Shown here piece after piece: positions 23,951 through 27,434 of a DNA stretch of 27,434 nucleotides (position 1 is the first letter of the stretch; each line of letters starts with the position of its first letter). This DNA comes from Treponema sp. Lineage in GTDB: Bacteria; Spirochaetota; Spirochaetia; Treponematales; Rectinemataceae. The position numbers and the translations under genes were made by a program. The stretch is from assembly GCA_017849315.1 (NCBI GenBank), contig JAFIHQ010000149.1, forward strand, positions 1 to 27,434, read 5' to 3'. The notes under the pieces are model-generated. The model saw nothing but the letters and a program-made list of their open reading frames with translations, was not told the DNA's origin and made no database searches.

Positions 23951-25336
23951 CTAGACAAAAATAAACAGTGCCACGACGATGGCGACAGCGAGGAGTAATA
24001 TGGCTGCGCCCCGGTTGGTCTTGGAACTTGGTGATAGACCAGAGACGGCGTTGGCGCTTGTGGTGGGCTCCTGTTGGGCGGTTTCTTTTTCCCAGACTGT
24101 GAACATCATCTCGTCCACGTCGGCACTCAGCGTTGCAGCGTGAATCCTACCCTTGTACTCGATAATCCGATCATAGTAGAGAAAGGACGAACTCACGATG
24201 TTGCCGAGTGTTCCGGGAATCTTTAGGCCCTGCAGGATACTCGCCTTGGAAAGGAACATGAGGCCTTCAAAGGTCACTGCCTTCATAATTCCATCTGTTA
24301 AAGCGAATTGCGTAACTGTTATGGGCCCTAAACGATAGAGAATCTTCCCTGAGGGTACAAAGAGGTTGGCGAGGATTATGCCCGCGGAGACCATGAGCGT
24401 AACAAGAAGCGAGAAAGATTTGCCTGCGAGATAGGTTGCAAGGATGAAAAAAAGCAGAAGGCCAAGCTTAACTGCAAGGTTTTTTTCCAAAATAAAAAGA
24501 ATAGCGACCGTAAGGCCCGCGAGGCCAATTTGCCACGGCACAAAGGTTTGCTCGAACCGAGCGCGACGAAGCTGACGCGCCGCCCGCGCCGCGTCCTTGG
24601 AGGCGCGGCGGCGAACATGGCGCATTTGGCGGTGCTCGGTGCGGCTCTCGTGGCGGGGGGCGGGCCGGGCGGGGGGCGGCGCGGCGCCTGGGCTGTCGGA
24701 AGCGGTATCAGGTGCGGCCAGCATCCTGCCGGAAGCGAGGGCGTACCACCGTGACACTTTGGCAAAGTGTTCTGCAAAAAGCCCGAGCGCAAGGCCCGTG
24801 ACAAGGCCCATCGCCACAAAGACCGGCGCTACGAGCCAGGCTGCTTCGCCGAACGCCACGTACCGTGCTATGACCATTTGCACCAGGTTGGACGAAATGG
24901 CTCCTAACACCGAGACGCCTATTTGGGATATATACCTGCCGCCCAGTGTGCGAGCTCCCCACATCACGAGCGCCGCAGTGAGCGTACCCATAAGCGAAAA
25001 AAGCGCTACAAACGAGAAAAGCGTCCCTGATATCAGGCTCATTCCTATCACTTTTACGATGGCCAGCAGAATGTACCAGGGGAAAGGTAGAATATCGACC
25101 GCAAGCAAGATAGGCAGGTTTGCGATCCCCAATCTCATAAAAGGCAAGGGCTTTGGCAGCATGTATTCAATCGAGGAAAGGAAAAAGCAAAAAGCGCCCA
25201 AAAGCGCCGTAACGTCCACGGTATCCGTAAAACGACCGCTGCCGGGCAGTGCGCTCGCCAATGTTCGAGTCGGTCTTAGTGTAGATTTTTGTGCGTCAGC
25301 TTGTGTGCGGCCTGGATTATTAGAACGTTGAGGCAT
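23951..25336 (-). CDS. Gx-family membrane protein fused to an EcfT/CbiQ-like domain
   Basis: The 461-residue protein has a polar N-terminus (1-40), then a Gx-family domain (about 42-205) of the type annotated as heptaprenyl diphosphate synthase component I, with the pattern LGAFCFFLSSIEYMLPKPLP and MRLGIANLPILLAV. A positively charged Arg/Ala/Pro-rich linker (about 206-262) leads to a second membrane domain whose sequence FVPSGKILYRLGPITVT, then GLKIPGTLGNIVSSS resembles the core of ECF transporter T components. No ATPase gene is adjacent. Gx proteins have an S-component-like fold; in Listeria-type electron transfer loci the relative is EetB. The ATG at 25336 overlaps the NusG-II gene by 17 bases. 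Confidence 0.8.
   Translation of the reverse strand: MPQRSNNPGRTQADAQKSTLRPTRTLASALPGSGRFTDTVDVTALLGAFCFFLSSIEYMLPKPLPFMRLGIANLPILLAVDILPFPWYILLAIVKVIGMSLISGTLFSFVALFSLMGTLTAALVMWGARTLGGRYISQIGVSVLGAISSNLVQMVIARYVAFGEAAWLVAPVFVAMGLVTGLALGLFAEHFAKVSRWYALASGRMLAAPDTASDSPGAAPPPARPAPRHESRTEHRQMRHVRRRASKDAARAARQLRRARFEQTFVPWQIGLAGLTVAILFILEKNLAVKLGLLLFFILATYLAGKSFSLLVTLMVSAGIILANLFVPSGKILYRLGPITVTQFALTDGIMKAVTFEGLMFLSKASILQGLKIPGTLGNIVSSSFLYYDRIIEYKGRIHAATLSADVDEMMFTVWEKETAQQEPTTSANAVSGLSPSSKTNRGAAILLLAVAIVVALFIFV
24655..24676 (+). other. G-quadruplex-type G-run cluster
   Basis: The plus strand has six G, C, three G, CC, three G, C, six G: four G-runs of at least three with loops of one to two bases. 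It lies in the DNA coding for the linker of the Gx-family protein, on the template strand of that gene. Confidence 0.65.
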
Positions 25337-25703
25337 CTGGTTGATCCTTGCTCGGCGTTCGCCCCTCGATTTTCACAAAGACTTTGTTAGGCAAACATGC
25401 GATCCATTGATTTGGTTTTGAAGCGGCGCCCTGGCTCATGCACAATTTGTTGGCACAGGGCGAGTCGATGACTGAGGCAGCACCGCCTGCAATCTTAACC
25501 TTTGTGATACCCAATGGCCCTTCCACATCGATTTCTTTATCTTTGTCCAGAGGTTCAATCCATTCGCCTTTTGGGCCTGTTATGTGGGCAAAAAGCGTCC
25601 CGCTTTGGTTTGAATAAACTTTGACGGAGATAAAAACTGCCGCCACTATTCCTAGAACAATGGCGGCAATATCGAGCGGCTTAAACGGGGATATATGTTT
25701 CAT
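25320..25703 (-). CDS. NusG domain II protein (EetA-like)
   Basis: The 127-residue protein has one N-terminal membrane segment (about 12-28) and an extracytoplasmic NusG-domain-II fold with the family pattern SPCANKLCMSQGAAS, whose two cysteines are conserved. Such proteins are almost always encoded next to a Gx-family gene, as here with a 17-base overlap. In Gram-positive flavin-based extracellular electron transfer loci the equivalent pair is EetA/EetB; assignment of that role here is inference. There is no strong ribosome binding site before the ATG at 25703. It follows slyD by 34 bases and may be part of its operon. Confidence 0.85.
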   Translation of the reverse strand: MKHISPFKPLDIAAIVLGIVAAVFISVKVYSNQSGTLFAHITGPKGEWIEPLDKDKEIDVEGPLGITKVKIAGGAASVIDSPCANKLCMSQGAASKPNQWIACLPNKVFVKIEGRTPSKDQPDASTF

Positions 25704-25737
25704 TCGGCCAAAAACTATAACCTTTTTTCTACGCTAG

Positions 25738-26280
25738 TCAATCACAGCAGCCGTCGGAGCATCCATCTTCACAATCGGCACAGTCACAGTCGTCGTCACA
25801 GCAGCCATCTTCCCCATCCATATGGACATGGCAGTGCTCGATTTCTTCTTCTGTAGCATCGCGAACATCGACAACCTTGACATCGAAATGGAGGTTTTCG
25901 CCGGCGAGCGGATGGTTCGCGTCAATGGTAACTTCGTCTCCATTTACACCGACCACGGTGACGATCTGCACGCCTTCTTCGCCATGGGCTTCGAACTGCA
26001 TGCCTGGCGCTACCTCAACGTTGTCGCCAAAGTCCTTTTTTGAGACCTTGAAAACGAGACTTTCGTCGCGTTCGCCATAGGCTTCCGCGGCAGGAACCGT
26101 GCAGGAAATAGAATCTCCAGTCGTCTTGCCTTCCAGGAATTTCTCCAATCCGGGGATGATATTCTCATTGCCATGCAGATAGACGAGCGGCTCGCCGCCC
26201 TCCGACGAGTCCAAAAGCTCCCCTGTTTCATTGTGCAGGCTGTAGTCTATCGTGACGACCTTGTTCTTAGAAATATTCAT
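25738..26280 (-). CDS. slyD: SlyD-type FKBP peptidyl-prolyl isomerase with Cys-rich tail
   Basis: The 180-residue protein begins MNISKNKVVTIDYSLH and shows the FKBP/SlyD pattern: LLDSSEGGEPLVYLHG, IIPGLEKFLEGKTTGD, AYGERDESLVFKV, the inserted flap domain and HPLAGENLHFDVKVVDV. It should act as a cytoplasmic proline isomerase and chaperone. The tail (about 148-180) has His-x-His and nine cysteines among Asp/Gly residues (GCCDDDCDCADC and similar), as in nickel-binding SlyD used for hydrogenase maturation, but richer in Cys than His. AAAGGAAA precedes the ATG at 26280, excluding the longer frame to 26418. The gene heads a possible operon with the NusG-II and Gx genes. Confidence 0.93.
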   Translation of the reverse strand: MNISKNKVVTIDYSLHNETGELLDSSEGGEPLVYLHGNENIIPGLEKFLEGKTTGDSISCTVPAAEAYGERDESLVFKVSKKDFGDNVEVAPGMQFEAHGEEGVQIVTVVGVNGDEVTIDANHPLAGENLHFDVKVVDVRDATEEEIEHCHVHMDGEDGCCDDDCDCADCEDGCSDGCCD

Positions 26281-26294
26281 GGTTTTTCCTTTTA

Positions 26295-26323
26295 CGTACG
26301 ATGTTTGGGCAAACATCCATACG
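26295..26323. promoter_or_regulatory. Palindrome in the slyD leader
   Basis: GATGTTTG and CAAACATC are perfect arms around a 2-base centre (26300-26317), and CGTA/TACG extends the pairing outwards after a short mismatch. It lies just upstream of the slyD ribosome binding site and downstream of the candidate promoter. It could be a repressor operator or an RNA stem affecting translation. Confidence 0.5.
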
Positions 26324-26342
26324 CAGTTAATTATTCTTTTCA

Positions 26343-26372
26343 AATATAGTCGATATTTCCTGATTGAAGCAA
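26343..26372 (-). promoter_or_regulatory. Candidate slyD promoter
   Basis: On the minus strand TTGCTT (26372-26367), an 18-base spacer and TATATT (26348-26343) stand about 60 bases before the slyD start. Confidence 0.35.
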
Positions 26373-26457
26373 CTGGGCTTTTGGGCCAACTTTGCCAGAA
26401 AACTGAAAAACCATGCAATTGTTGAAGAATTCAGGTAGCCAACGGACCCAAACGCAA

Positions 26458-26486
26458 TTGCAGGGGGCTTACCAATTCAGTATTAT
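26458..26486 (+). promoter_or_regulatory. uppP promoter
   Basis: TTGCAG (26458-26463), a 17-base spacer and TATTAT (26481-26486). The -35 box and spacer length are the same as for the RidA-PatB promoter. The leader would be about 35 bases. Confidence 0.55.
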
Positions 26487-26527
26487 CAGAGCGCAGTAAT
26501 CGAATGGCATCCGTCTCGGGAGGACCT

Positions 26528-27382
26528 ATGACACCCATAAAAGCTGTTATTCTAGGACTGATTCAGGGCATCGCCGAGTTTTTGCCCATCTCTTCCAGCG
26601 GCCATCTGGAAATCTTTAAAGAATGGCTTGGCTTGAGCGATGTTCCACTTATGTTTGACATAGTATTACATCTGGCTACCCTGCTCGTCCTCATACTACA
26701 ATTTCGTGCAAGAATAGCGGAGCTACTCGTCGCCGCCTGGAATTGGGTTACCGGCCACGGCGCCAAAGCCCAAAAGCAAGCCTCCGGCGCTACCATTCAG
26801 GTGAGCCGCTATACGCGTCAGCGCCAAAATGAGACAATAATTCTGTTATTGATTGTGGCAACAATAATAACGGGCATAATGGGCTATTTTATCGACAAAT
26901 TGCCCACTGGCGGAGTACGCGTCAATTCCATCGAATTGCTGATAACAGCCGCCGTGCTTGCCCTTACCGTTCTCGTCAAACCCAACGCCAAAGGAGAGGG
27001 CCGCGGCCCTGAGGAAACAGGCGTCGGCCGCGCAGCATTCATTGGCGTGGCTCAAGGCCTCGGTGTTTTTTCCGGGATCAGTCGTTCTGGCTTTACAGTT
27101 TCTGCTGGCCTCTTTGCGGGTTTGGATAGAGAGTGGGCGGGCGAATTTTCGTTCTTGCTCGCAATTCCCGCAGTCTTAGGCGCTTTCTTACTCAAATTGA
27201 AAGATCTTGGAAGCATGATAACGCAAGTCTCGTTGGGCAATATCGCCATAGCATTTATCGTGGCTTTTGTTTCAGGATGGTTTGCGCTCAAATTCCTGCT
27301 CAAGGTGATCAAAAACGGCAAACTTTATTGGTTTGCGCCGTACCTTGTGCTGATCGGAATCATAGGGCTTATTATTGGGTGA
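26528..27382 (+). CDS. uppP: Undecaprenyl-diphosphatase (BacA/UppP)
   Basis: The 284-residue membrane enzyme removes a phosphate from undecaprenyl diphosphate to recycle the lipid carrier for peptidoglycan synthesis. Motifs are the E-rich loop GIAEFLPISSSGH (residues 14-26) and GISRSGFT (183-190), the family's active-site signatures, among about eight membrane segments. A short polar insert (GHGAKAQKQASGAT) follows the second hydrophobic block. GGGAGG (26518-26523) supports the ATG at 26528; an ATG at 26504 in the same frame has no ribosome binding site. Overexpression of this family gives bacitracin tolerance in other bacteria. Confidence 0.97.
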   Translation: MTPIKAVILGLIQGIAEFLPISSSGHLEIFKEWLGLSDVPLMFDIVLHLATLLVLILQFRARIAELLVAAWNWVTGHGAKAQKQASGATIQVSRYTRQRQNETIILLLIVATIITGIMGYFIDKLPTGGVRVNSIELLITAAVLALTVLVKPNAKGEGRGPEETGVGRAAFIGVAQGLGVFSGISRSGFTVSAGLFAGLDREWAGEFSFLLAIPAVLGAFLLKLKDLGSMITQVSLGNIAIAFIVAFVSGWFALKFLLKVIKNGKLYWFAPYLVLIGIIGLIIG

Positions 27383-27434
27383 TTTTGTCGGTGTATTTGG
27401 CTTTTTTGTCTTCCCGTAAATCTCGTAAATCGGC
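27379..27434 (+). CDS. Possible start of another gene (runs off right edge)
   Basis: A GTG at 27379 overlaps the uppP stop and opens a frame reading VILSVYLAFLSSRKSRKS to the edge of the window: a hydrophobic stretch followed by basic residues, as at the start of a membrane protein. It has no obvious ribosome binding site of its own and only 18 codons are visible, so the identity is unknown. Confidence 0.25.
   Translation, partial: MILSVYLAFLSSRKSRKS

Noticed and set aside
23766..23954. 62-codon plus-strand open frame after leuS
   Set aside because: No ribosome binding site, no family resemblance, and Arg/Cys/Ala-rich composition typical of chance frames in G+C-rich DNA.

Overview
The window (27,434 bases, roughly half G+C) looks like chromosomal DNA of a spirochaete, most like the Treponema/Spirochaetales group. 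This is an inference from gene families and not from a marker gene: a DUF3798 protein with a split two-permease ABC importer, a Gx/NusG-domain-II membrane pair, a membrane-anchored class III cyclase, and a PatB/cystalysin-type C-S lyase. I found no rRNA, tRNA, CRISPR array, insertion sequence or prophage. Most of it is ordinary core genome with accessory islands.

Layout. 1-2183 (minus): uvrC followed by the 5' end of a transketolase gene that runs off the left edge. 2246-4300 (plus): a zinc-ribbon Nudix hydrolase and pyruvate kinase. 4317-6281 (minus): a YgiQ-type radical SAM protein, convergent with pyk; the pyk terminator hairpin lies inside its 3' end. 6326-6778 (plus): a membrane-tethered Holliday-junction-resolvase-like nuclease. 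6829-9353 (minus): an ABC exporter ATPase and a large permease, translationally coupled. 9549-10765 (plus): a DRTGG-domain protein and a PHP phosphoesterase, also coupled. 10824-12949 (minus): an unrecognised lipoprotein and a membrane-bound class III nucleotidyl cyclase lacking a catalytic Asn.

13083-18935 (plus) is a five-gene transport operon: a secreted DUF3798 protein with a strong promoter, a terminator-like hairpin, then a double ATPase, two permeases and a small single-pass protein, the last four genes overlapping one another. It is followed by about 300 bases of decayed coding sequence with apparent frameshifts (18935-19241). 19242-20846 (minus) encodes what I consider the most interesting protein here: a RidA imine deaminase fused to a PatB/MalY-type PLP C-S lyase, so the enzyme that should release reactive 2-aminoacrylate carries its own detoxifying domain. 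Its promoter places the -10 box six bases before the ATG, which predicts a leaderless mRNA.

21055-23604 (plus) is leuS with a Gly/Gln-rich insert, followed directly by four copies of a 14-bp repeat and a gene-poor stretch. 23951-26280 (minus) holds slyD, a NusG-domain-II protein and a Gx-family protein whose C-terminal half resembles an ECF transporter T component; the last two resemble EetA/EetB of flavin-based extracellular electron transfer. 26528-27382 (plus) is uppP, and another reading frame may begin at the right edge.

A recurring feature is short tandem duplications (7 to 24 bp) at gene ends and in protein linkers, suggesting a genome prone to slippage. All functional calls rest on motif recognition by eye; no database search was possible.
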